From Epinephelus fuscoguttatus (Eukaryota; Chordata; Actinopteri; Perciformes; Serranidae): a DNA stretch of 64,000 bases. Position numbers and translations under genes: made by a program. The notes under the pieces are model-generated. The model was not told the DNA's origin and ran no database searches. It saw nothing but the letters and a program-made list of their open reading frames with translations. Every line of letters begins with the position of its first letter. The stretch's first letter is position 1. The stretch lies in contig NC_064752.1 in NCBI RefSeq assembly GCF_011397635.1, positions 4,064,501 to 4,128,500 on the forward strand. The letters run 5' to 3'. Below are positions 53,051-58,415 of this stretch, in pieces.

Positions 53051-55955
53051 GTATCCTATTACTGCATCTTGCTAACTCGGCCATTCTGGATGTCACTAAC
53101 TCGGCTTCTTCTCCGGAGCCTTTGTGCTCCACTGTCTCTCAGATTAACTCATATCACAGCGGTGCCTGGACAGCGTGACGTGTGTGGTTGTGCTGCTGCC
53201 GTGGTCCTGCCAGATGCCTCCTGCTGCTGCTGCTGCCATCATTAGTCATTAGTCATACTTCTACTGTTATTACACACATATGATTATTGTCACACATGTA
53301 TACTGCCAGATATTAATACATACTTTCAACATATTGTACTGCAGTAGCCAGAACTATAATATTATTACTTCCATTAATGTTGTTGTAAGATACTGTCATT
53401 ACCTGCATATCTCTCTCTCGCTCTCTCGCTGTGATATGAGTTAACGTGAGAGACAGTGGAGTACAAAGGCTCCGGAGAAGAAGCCAAGTCTGCAAGATGT
53501 ATTAAGAAGACAGGATCTAGTAACAAGTCCTCTGTATAGCTGCCTAATGTTCTCTGTGTACTCTCAGTAGAACTCAGGGTGGTATTACAGTACTCTGTAT
53601 TACTGCCTCATGTTTTCTGTGTTCTTGGTAGAACCCGGCTCTGGTGGAGGCTCCACTGTCCCTGCAGCTCGCAGTCAACTCTCCTCCAAAAACCTCCATT
53701 AAGACATCGGGGGCGACAGTTGTGATGACAGCCACTGTCAAGGTGATGGTCCTGCCTCCAGGTCAGCCTCCGGTCCAGCTGAGCAGCATGACCATGGTAC
53801 ACGCACGCACGCATGCATGCACGCACGCACACACTCGCACACACACACAGGTGATGAAGATGTGAGTGATTCTAGTTTCAAACATCAGTCTGAGCTGCAG
53901 GAATTAAACATGTTGTCATTAACGAGCACACGTCAAACTGTTGAATCACAGTATAAAAAAAAAGTCATTAAAAGCTTCACATTTTAAAAAGTGTTAATGT
54001 TGGAAGAATGAAACATGACATCCTGCATGTTATTAAAGAATTGAACATTTTAATGTTTGAATGTTTCTGTAGCTCGAAGCATTCAGCGGTAGGAGGTGAT
54101 AACAAACTGGTTCCTGGTTCAGACCAGACCTACAAATACCATCACCTGACCTGGTTCCAGTTTAAACTGTTTTATTGTCTCATGTTTCTGTCCTCCTGCA
54201 GGAGTCAAAGTTTAATGCCAAAGTTTCTATGAAGGGGAAACGTCTGGCTGTTCATGCTGACCTCCGCAGGTATATCAACACCCACATAAATTACCGATGT
54301 ACCTTGTCATCATCACAAGAGCTGTGATTGGTCAGTTTGGGCTGCATGTCTCTGATGTCACCTGGTAGTCAGGTTGAGGCTGCTGTCTGCTTGTTCTGGA
54401 CACAGGTACTACTGGAAACTTCTCTGGTTTGGGGACCTCAGAATTAATGTGTTCTGTTGGCTTCATCACACAGTGACTTCCAGCATGACCTGGGGCAGTC
54501 TACAGAGTCAGCTCCCCACAGTCTGAGGTCATGGTTCTCTGCTGGAGAATGGTGGATTGTTCCCTCTGGGTTGGGAGAAAGTTACTGCCCCAAGAGAAGG
54601 AGTATGTGTAGGTCTTGTTCACAGTGAGGGGAGAATGGAGCGCGTGTGGTGTGGCATCTGCAGTGATGCAAGCACTGTGCTAGACCGTTGTGGTTCAGAG
54701 GGAGCTGAGCCAGAAGGCAAAGCTTTTGATTTCCTGGTCCATCTCCGTCTCAACCCTCACCTATGGTCATGAGCTCTGGGTAGTGACTGAAAGAATGAGG
54801 TCACAGATACAAGCGTCTGAAATGAGTTTCCTCTGTAGGGTGTCTGGGCTCAGCCTTAGAGATAGGGGGAGGAGTCAGACATCTGGAGGGAGCTTGGAGT
54901 AGAGCTGCTGCTCCTTCATGTTGAGGTGGTTCAACATCTGATCAGGATCCTCCTGGTCCAGCTGGTAGTGGACCATTCATTGTGGGTCTGCCCTGGGGCA
55001 GACCCACAATGAATGGAATGAATAAATAAATGGATGGATGGATGGATGGATGGATGAACAAATGGATTGATGAGTGAGTGAATGGTGGATGGATTAATGG
55101 ATGGATGGATGGATGGATGGATGGATGGATGAATGAATGAATAAATGTATCAATGAATGAATGAATGAATGAATGAATGGTGGATGATTAAATGGTTAAA
55201 TTGATGGATCGATCGATCGATCGATCGATCGATGAATGAATGAATGGTGGATGGTTGAATGTTAAATGGTTAAATGGATGGATGGATGGATGGATGGATG
55301 GATGGTCCTCCTGTGTGGTCTGGTCCTTGTTTTCCAGTCTTTGAAAATCTGAATCACAAACTGAAAGGAAGTGATATCAGTATTTTGTTTGAAATGACAT
55401 CATCGCCTGACTGGACCAATGTATTTCTTTCAGGTTTAAAATTTTCTCCAATCAGTCGGCTCTGGAGTCTTTGGCAGTGAGTGTGTTTCACTTGATACTA
55501 CAACCTTACTACAACCTTACCACAGCCTTACCACAACCTAACCACAGCCTTACCACAACTTTACCATAAACTTACTACAACCTTACCACAACCTGTCTAC
55601 AACCTAACTACAACCTTTCAACAACCTTAGCTCAACCTTACTTTAACTTTATGATAACAAGAGATGGAATACACACTAACCTGTTTCTCTGTCTGTCTCT
55701 CTGTCTGTCTTTTTGTCTGTATCTGTCTGTGTCTCTGCCTGTCTCTTTGTCTTTGTCTGTCTGTGTCTCTGTCTGTTTTCATGTCTGTTTCTTTGTGTCT
55801 GTCTGTCTCTCTGTCTGTCTCCCTATCTCTCTGTAGTTGATTCCTCTTCAGGCCCCTCTGAAGACGATGTTGCAGATGTCAGTCGTTCCTTTAATCAACA
55901 GTAAGAATCAGATTTATTTATAAAACTTGTTTTACTGTGAAAGACGGAGATGCTG

Positions 55956-55993
<38 letters not shown>

Positions 55994-56118
55994 TGTTCAG
56001 ACTGGACGAAGCGAGGAGTTCAGATTCCACTGGCTGATGGGATGGATTTCATTGAGGAGGTTGTTGAATATCACAATGTAAGTACACCATGTACACCATG
56101 AACACCATAAATATTAAG

Positions 56119-56156
<38 letters not shown>

Positions 56157-56306
56157 ATATGATGCCTCATTCTGATTGGTTGTCCTCTGTACCATGTGAT
56201 GTTTACCTCTCTGCAGGGTTTCATTGTGATTGGAGCGAATCTTCACTTCAACAAAGGACTGAGAGAAATGATATCAGGTGCCAATCAGACAGAGACCAAC
56301 ATGTAA
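30449..56306 (+). CDS. bpi/lbp: LBP/BPI-like protein, 14 coding exons
   Basis: Exons: 30449-30572, 42506-42605, 44236-44364, 45159-45314, 45445-45508, 47106-47261, 47339-47515, 47835-47894, 53632-53796, 54202-54269, 55434-55476, 55837-55900, 56001-56077 and 56217-56306. They join with consistent phase and GT/AG borders into 490 aa with no stop. Residues 1-20 form a signal peptide ([20 protein letters not shown]). The N-terminal lipid-binding barrel spans about 25-245 and the C-terminal barrel about 300-490. C154 and C193 match the single conserved disulfide of the family. Known family role: secreted proteins that bind lipopolysaccharide in innate defence. LBP and BPI cannot be told apart here. 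Host introns 1 and 8 are packed with transposons, but no exon is damaged. Confidence 0.9.
30735..30905. repeat. 31-bp tandem repeat in LBP/BPI intron 1
   Basis: About five units of ACTACAATCCAGATTTATAA plus TCCAGATCTAA. Looser copies of the same ATAATCCAGATTAAATTAT theme continue at 31640-31985. Confidence 0.85.
31640..31985. repeat. Degenerate ATAATCCAGATT repeat
   Basis: Irregular repeats of TAATCCAGATTAAATTA, related to the 31-bp array at 30735-30905. It has no coding content. Confidence 0.75.
32310..33396 (+). mobile_element. L2 LINE (subfamily G) part 1: endonuclease
   Basis: The 32370-33416 frame encodes an L2 apurinic-like endonuclease: [56 protein letters not shown] and [10 protein letters not shown]. 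It is broken off by another L2 and resumes at 38753, then at 41859. Host GTGTGTACT-type sequence flanks both ends of the whole element (about 32240 and 42420). Confidence 0.82.
33397..33444 (+). mobile_element. Inverted scrap of L2 3' end
   Basis: TTTTTCCTTATCTGCTGTGAGGGTCCTAAG-type sequence (about 45 bp) in plus orientation. It directly joins the minus-oriented L2 that follows. In intact copies this segment has the same orientation as its neighbour, so the end has been inverted and the terminal part lost. Confidence 0.65.
33559..34852 (+). mobile_element. tRNA-derived SINE, split by a hAT
   Basis: The SINE head is at 33562-33614 with an A-box-like TAGCTCAGTCCATAGG (33577-33592). After the hAT insertion the body resumes at 34560 with the B-box-like TGTTTGAGTCC (34558-34568). 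It runs through CACCTCTTGGGCACTGCC to a tail of GGGGGATTAATAAAGTAAAT repeats ending at ~34852. It is inserted in the L2 3' UTR. The flanks share ACAA. Confidence 0.75.
33623..34551. mobile_element. Non-autonomous hAT transposon, 929 bp
   Basis: The ends are CAGGGCCGTCCCTCC and, inverted, CAGGGCTGCCCCTGACC. They are flanked by a perfect 8-bp target duplication GTCGCCTG (33615-33622 and 34552-34559). Inside is a ~130-bp tandem duplication (GAGAGGGGAGAGGGAGAAAT at 34018 and 34156). No transposase was seen. It sits between the A and B boxes of the SINE. Confidence 0.87.
35974..37860. mobile_element. TIR DNA transposon, 1887 bp (PIF/Harbinger-type?)
   Basis: At least 31 bp at each end match perfectly in inverted orientation, beginning GGCCCAATCCCAATTCCTAT. 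The flanking L2 sequence shows AAA on both sides (35971-35973, 37861-37863), and removing the element restores ATAAAGAGTATC. A 3-bp duplication with GGCC-starting ends suggests the PIF/Harbinger group, but no transposase is present, so this is tentative. Confidence 0.8.
36215..36740 (-). mobile_element. L1 LINE 3' fragment inside the TIR transposon
   Basis: Minus-strand frame 36696-36346 reads like the C-terminus of a fish L1 ORF2: [17 protein letters not shown], then [20 protein letters not shown] 3' UTR with AATAAAG and a short A-run (T-run near 36216 on the plus strand) follows. Confidence 0.65.
38753..39716 (+). mobile_element. L2 LINE (subfamily G) part 2: reverse transcriptase
   Basis: Continues the endonuclease part at 32310-33396. 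Motifs: [34 protein letters not shown] and LNSDKK, with a large deletion between motifs (no FDT-type motif A) and a frameshift at ~39370. It ends at the insertion site of the next L2. Confidence 0.8.
39717..41858 (-). mobile_element. Young L2 LINE with long intact RT frame
   Basis: 5'-truncated at [14 protein letters not shown]. One frame (41862-40786) covers the [49 protein letters not shown] and [12 protein letters not shown], all catalytic residues present. A frameshift near 40786 cuts off the C-terminus. The tail is CAATCAAT repeats (39717-39742). The host site shows a short ATCA duplication. Confidence 0.88.
41859..42417 (+). mobile_element. L2 LINE (subfamily G) part 3: C-terminus and 3' UTR
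   Basis: Frame 41837-42223 continues [42 protein letters not shown], with a stop near 42223. The 3' UTR ends GCGCCCTAACAAATAAAATGC followed by an (ATT)n tail (42387-42417). This is the end of the oldest element in the cluster. Confidence 0.85.
42506..42605 (+). CDS. bpi/lbp: LBP/BPI coding exon 2
   Basis: Acceptor GTGTTTCAG, donor GA|GTACAA. Encodes [20 protein letters not shown] and [12 protein letters not shown]. It comes right after the end of the intron-1 transposon cluster. Confidence 0.9.
42660..44165. repeat. ~21-bp minisatellite in LBP/BPI intron 2
   Basis: About 1.5 kb of units such as GTAGTATTAATGTTGAAGT and GTAGTATTAATGTAGTAGT, period about 20-21 bp. It fills most of intron 2. 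All stop-free frames in it are short. Confidence 0.95.
44236..44364 (+). CDS. bpi/lbp: LBP/BPI coding exon 3
   Basis: Acceptor TGTCTTCAG, donor TT|GTTAGT. Encodes [20 protein letters not shown] and [14 protein letters not shown], matching the third strand region of the family. Confidence 0.9.
44400..44900. repeat. Tandem repeat of ACTGATCTCACCAGAACA in intron 3
   Basis: Irregular repetition of CAGAACACTGATCTCACC and CAGAACACACCAGAACAC units, with a larger ~80-bp unit (CATGTCTTCAGCACCCTGAT) repeated at 44437, 44610, 44700 and 44790. Confidence 0.9.
45159..45314 (+). CDS. bpi/lbp: LBP/BPI coding exon 4
   Basis: Acceptor ATGTGTCAG, donor GG|GTACGA. Contains the first conserved cysteine ([12 protein letters not shown], residue 154). 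Confidence 0.9.
45445..45508 (+). CDS. bpi/lbp: LBP/BPI coding exon 5
   Basis: Acceptor GTCTTTCAG, ends AAAAG|GTCTCT. Encodes [20 protein letters not shown]. Confidence 0.88.
45515..47100. repeat. CT-rich repeat (CTGTCTCTGACCTGTCTG) in intron 5
   Basis: A long variable array of CTGTCTCTG, GACCTGTCTG and CCTGTCTGTC units. It is split by an L1 fragment. It runs right up to the exon-6 acceptor, so its pyrimidine strand also supplies the polypyrimidine tract. Confidence 0.9.
45716..46265 (-). mobile_element. L1 LINE 3' fragment inside intron-5 repeat
   Basis: Minus-strand frame 46219-46025 ([20 protein letters not shown], then [20 protein letters not shown]) matches the C-terminus of fish L1 ORF2. 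The A-tail is seen as a T-run at 45716-45734. Confidence 0.7.
47106..47261 (+). CDS. bpi/lbp: LBP/BPI coding exon 6
   Basis: Acceptor TCTCTCAG after a long CT-rich repeat, donor AGG|GTAAGA. Contains the second conserved cysteine ([17 protein letters not shown], residue 193). Confidence 0.9.
47339..47515 (+). CDS. bpi/lbp: LBP/BPI coding exon 7
   Basis: Acceptor TCTCTGCAG, ends GAGAAG|GTCTGA. Encodes [20 protein letters not shown] and the conserved [16 protein letters not shown]; the second domain begins here. Confidence 0.9.
47516..47834. other. LBP/BPI intron 7
   Basis: CA-rich sequence with loose repeats (ACCACCACAGACCCTCAAA type). No gene seen. Confidence 0.5.
47835..47894 (+). CDS. bpi/lbp: LBP/BPI coding exon 8
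   Basis: Acceptor CGTCCTTCAG, ends CTG|GTGAAC. A 20-codon exon: [20 protein letters not shown], with the PKD...TTYFGT pattern of the family. Confidence 0.88.
47895..48178. repeat. CACAGTAGAGA repeat at the start of intron 8
   Basis: Repeated ACACAGTAGAGACACAAACA units directly after the exon 8 donor. Reverse-strand frames ([10 protein letters not shown] type) arise from it. Confidence 0.9.
48179..48290 (+). mobile_element. L2 LINE 3' end scrap
   Basis: Starts GTCCTAAGGACAGAGGGATG and matches the last ~110 bp of the young L2, with the ATTG tail at 48267-48287. Confidence 0.85.
48440..49245 (+). mobile_element. 3' end of a jockey/CR1-group LINE with (TTATC)n tail
   Basis: Frame 48458-48889 reads [40 protein letters not shown] and [20 protein letters not shown], then a 3' UTR with an (ATT)n run and a TTATC tail (49222-49243). 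It is the same family as 16438-17125 but in better condition. It lies in intron 8 of the LBP/BPI gene, directly before the long L2. Confidence 0.82.
49412..49867 (+). pseudogene. L2 ORF1: SGNH esterase-like domain
   Basis: The segment before 49412, in another frame, reads [12 protein letters not shown] (block I, GDS-like with S kept). This frame continues [20 protein letters not shown], then [12 protein letters not shown] (block III, GxND) and [12 protein letters not shown] (block V, DxxH as DGIH), and ends at a stop. It is the esterase domain known from ORF1 of CR1/L2-type LINEs. A +1 frameshift separates block I from the rest. Confidence 0.7.
49970..52915 (+). pseudogene. L2 ORF2: endonuclease and reverse transcriptase, frameshifted
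   Basis: The endonuclease (50083-50760) shows [38 protein letters not shown] and [10 protein letters not shown]. The RT (51600-52650) shows [35 protein letters not shown] and [14 protein letters not shown]. At motif C the frame is broken: a 2-bp deletion (near 52098) removes CYADD from the reading frame, though the bases for it remain. The C-terminus continues to 52915. Confidence 0.85.
53429..53490 (-). mobile_element. Inverted duplicate of L2 3' UTR
   Basis: GCTGTGATATGAGTTAACGT and the following ~40 bases are the inverted copy of the L2 segment at about 53100-53160. The joint falls in the CT/GA repeat. This makes a fold-back at the element's 3' end. Confidence 0.75.
53632..53796 (+). CDS. 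bpi/lbp: LBP/BPI coding exon 9
   Basis: Acceptor TTCTTGGTAG, ends ACCATG|GTACAC. Encodes [20 protein letters not shown] onward. Intron 8 before it holds about 5 kb of LINE sequence. Confidence 0.85.
54202..54269 (+). CDS. bpi/lbp: LBP/BPI coding exon 10
   Basis: Acceptor CCTCCTGCAG, donor CGCAG|GTATAT. Encodes [20 protein letters not shown]. Confidence 0.87.
54485..55016 (+). mobile_element. Rex3 (RTE) fragment in intron 10
   Basis: Readable pieces: [27 protein letters not shown] and [19 protein letters not shown], matching the C-terminal half of the Rex3 copy at 18407-19380. Frames are broken. The following (GATG)n fits the usual Rex3 tail. Confidence 0.75.
54973..55016. repeat. 44-bp near-perfect palindrome
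   Basis: CCATTCATTGTGGGTCTGCC on the left matches the inverted right arm exactly, giving 21-bp arms with a 2-bp centre. It sits at the Rex3 end just before the GATG tail. Confidence 0.9.
55017..55315. repeat. (GATG)n / (GAAT)n tail of Rex3
   Basis: Mixed GGATG, GAATGAAT and ATCG repeats with short unique pieces. Confidence 0.9.
55434..55476 (+). CDS. bpi/lbp: LBP/BPI coding exon 11
   Basis: Acceptor TTTCTTTCAG, donor GCA|GTGAGT. Encodes [14 protein letters not shown]. It is too short for ORF-based detection and was found by splice phase and family alignment. Confidence 0.82.
55681..55836. repeat. CT-rich repeat before exon 12
   Basis: CTGTCTGTCTCT-type array that runs into the exon-12 acceptor. 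Confidence 0.85.
55837..55900 (+). CDS. bpi/lbp: LBP/BPI coding exon 12
   Basis: Acceptor TCTCTGTAG, donor ACA|GTAAGA. Encodes [20 protein letters not shown]. Confidence 0.85.
55958..56157. repeat. Two (GT)n runs around exon 13
   Basis: (GT)n at 55958-55991 and at 56119-56154, on either side of exon 13. Confidence 0.9.
56001..56077 (+). CDS. bpi/lbp: LBP/BPI coding exon 13
   Basis: Acceptor TTGTGTTCAG after a (GT)n run, donor AAT|GTAAGT. Encodes [20 protein letters not shown]; the KxGVxIPL motif is typical of the family's second domain. Confidence 0.88.
56217..56306 (+). CDS. bpi/lbp: LBP/BPI coding exon 14 and stop
   Basis: Acceptor CCTCTCTGCAG; encodes [20 protein letters not shown] and ends in TAA at 56304-56306. 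A transposon begins only ~80 bases later, so the 3' UTR may run through it. No clear AATAAA lies before the transposon. Confidence 0.88.
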   Translation, partial: GFIVIGANLHFNKGLREMISGANQTETNM

Positions 56307-56388
56307 ACATGTAAACATCTACAGATATATTTATAGACACTGTGAACATATAACTCACTGTGTGAACACAACATATAACAAGATGTTA

Positions 56389-57676
56389 CAGTTTTTCTCA
56401 GTGACGTTGGTACATTTCTCAGATCAGAATTGAAATTCTCAAAACTACTTGTTCAATCTTCACATCATTGTGTCACTTGTGCACATCAAAAAAGCAGTTT
56501 CTCATTTCTTTGAACAAGTTGCAAATGATTTGGTACATCCATGCAAATGATTATGTACAATTCTCTGCTCTTTCCTACATTATCAATTGCTTATGTCATG
56601 TTGATCAAAATGTATTACAATGGGTCTCAGTTGAATAGTCTTACCTCCACAACATTGAGGCATTAGTTTATTGCATAAGTCTTTACGTGCAAAATGCCTG
56701 AACAAGTTGTCATAATATGTCAAGCATATTTCTATATTGTACATTTCCATTAGACTTTTTTCTAAATCTGTCCTAAACTGGTAAATTGCTCCCAGGTGAA
56801 TCCTGACTTTCTGTAATGAAGGGAAATGTGTGAAGCATTAGATCAACTAATGATTCACCAGTTTTCTGAAATAAGCTCAAAGGTGCATCTCATGAACCAT
56901 CAACTGGCAAGTATATATATAGCTGGAATACAACACAATGTTACAATATCTGACAATGGAAGGACAAGGAATTGGACGGGGTCAACAGCCAGAGAGAAGA
57001 AGAAGAGGAGGGAGTTTCTTTGTTTGTGCTCTGCAGTGTTGTCTTCTGCTCTCTGTATTGCAATGACATGGTCTGTCAACAAATTACAGTAGAAACAGTA
57101 AAAGCGTAAATTTGAACATTGTCCAGTCTCTTCAATCAATCTCCCACATACACTAAGATGTAACTTACAATTTACAATGATTGTCATCAAAACTTTAGCC
57201 ATAGTTTACATCAGAACATCCCTCCAGAGCACACTGTTATATTGACAACATGACTAAGCAATTTGACTGTCTTATCCGTACACAATCACACAAGGACTTG
57301 TCATTCTGATGGCATTGACATATTTACTGACACAGATATTTACTTTTGAGAGATGAACTAAGGATTTTGACCAAAGGGCAGCCCCCTCAGTCTGACATTT
57401 CTCCACTTTGTGCATGTATAGGTCCTGTTTGTGCATGTGTGTGTCTTTCAGACCTGTGTGTAATTGACAAGTAAGAGTGAAAACATTGAATTTGTCTTTA
57501 GGGGATTAATAAAGTAAATAAAGTAAATAAACTTAAACTTTGAGGAAGAGACTGGATTTTGCAGGTAATCCATGGTTGTTTTGCTATTTGTAGGAACTGT
57601 TTTGAGAAATGCACTTAATGTTTTGCAAATGTCGAGTATGATTTTAGAAATCTACCAAAGTGACTGAGAAAAACTG
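56389..57676. mobile_element. TA-flanked mariner-like non-autonomous transposon
   Basis: The ends are CAGTTTTTCTCAGTGACGTT and, inverted, CAGTTTTTCTCAGTCACTTT. They are flanked by TA on both sides (56387-56388, 57677-57678), as for Tc1/mariner elements. Length is 1288 bp. No transposase was recognised. It contains a SINE fragment near its right end. Confidence 0.8.
57374..57535 (+). mobile_element. SINE 3' fragment
   Basis: AAGGGCAGCCCCCTCAGTCT and the following sequence match the 3' half of the SINE at 34690-34852, including the GGATTAATAAAGTAAATAAA tail. It is inside the mariner-like element. Confidence 0.8.
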
Positions 57677-57729
57677 TAATATATTAAAAACATATCAGTA
57701 AAGGACGATCCCAAAGACAGCCTCAAAAC

Positions 57730-57730
<1 letters not shown>

Positions 57731-57768
<38 letters not shown>
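57731..57768. repeat. (AC)n microsatellite
   Basis: About 19 ACs in a row. Confidence 0.95.
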
Positions 57769-57772
<4 letters not shown>

Positions 57773-57799
57773 GTATATACACACTGATATATACTGGTA

Positions 57800-57910
57800 T
57801 GTGGAGTTTTTCCTGATCAGCTGTGAGGGTGCTAATGACAGAGGGATGTCGTATGCTGTAAAGCCCTGTGAGGCAAATTGTAATTTGTGATATTGGGCTT
57901 TATAAATAAA

Positions 57911-57948
<38 letters not shown>

Positions 57949-57950
57949 AT
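57800..57950 (+). mobile_element. L2 LINE 3' end scrap
   Basis: GGAGTTTTTCCTGATCAGCT through GGGCTTTATAAATAAAATTG and an ATTG tail of about 9 units; matches the young L2 end. Confidence 0.85.
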
Positions 57951-58081
57951 GTGTGTAGTGAACATTGTTTATGTTGTGACAAATAACATTAAAATCTTTG
58001 TAATTTTGTGATCAAATGTTTCTGTGGATGAGTTTTTTTAATAAAACTCAAACAAATGTTTTTCTTTCTAAAACTTTTTAA

Positions 58082-58121
58082 TTAAGGGTTAGGGGGTTAG
58101 GGTTGGGTTAGGGTTGGGGTT
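58082..58121. repeat. Telomere-like (TTAGGG) stretch at the PLE 3' side
   Basis: Imperfect TTAGGG/GGGTTA units on the plus strand (TTAGGGGGTTAGGGTTGGGT and so on). In the sense of the PLE this reads as CCCTAA repeats directly after its 3' end. Confidence 0.8.
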
Positions 58122-58230
58122 CATGGGATTATTGGATAATGTTGATGGCACGGGCAACACCATCACACCTGTGCCCCGAAGTCGGTTACTGGGTAAACAG
58201 GAAAAAAAAGGGTGCTGGGGGAACTAAGAG

Positions 58231-58300
58231 ATGGTGGCGAAGCCAGGAGGGAAGGCGACCGCCACGCAGGAGGCCCGGGTTCGAATCCGGCTGGGAACAG
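58231..58300 (+). other. tRNA-like A/B-box sequence in the PLE 3' region
   Basis: TGGCGAAGCCAGG (A-box-like, 58235-58247) and GGGTTCGAATCCGG (B-box, ~58279-58292) are spaced as in tRNA-derived sequence. I could not fold a convincing full tRNA. A sequence with the same B-box occurs in ORF1 in the opposite orientation. Confidence 0.35.
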
Positions 58301-58415
58301 GGCCGAAAAGGAATCATTTTGATGGTGAAGGGAGAAGTGGTAGTGGAATGGGACAGAGGAAGCGCCCAAGCACAGGTCAGGAGAGAACAATCATTATATG
58401 GAGGGAAGGGGGGGC

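Larger units (their letters stand above)
49250..53428 (+). mobile_element. Young L2 LINE, near full length, in intron 8
   Basis: About 4.2 kb. In order: end of ORF1 (esterase-like), ORF2 endonuclease and RT, and 3' UTR. It is the longest copy of the young L2 group here. The ORFs are broken by frameshifts near 51020, 51690-51750, 52115 and 52650. The 3' end is not normal: it stops inside the CT repeat and continues into an inverted duplication. Confidence 0.88.

Noticed and set aside
56826..57092. 88-aa ORF within the mariner-like element
   Set aside because: It has no DDE/D motif or other recognisable domain and is too short to be a transposase. Not counted as a gene.
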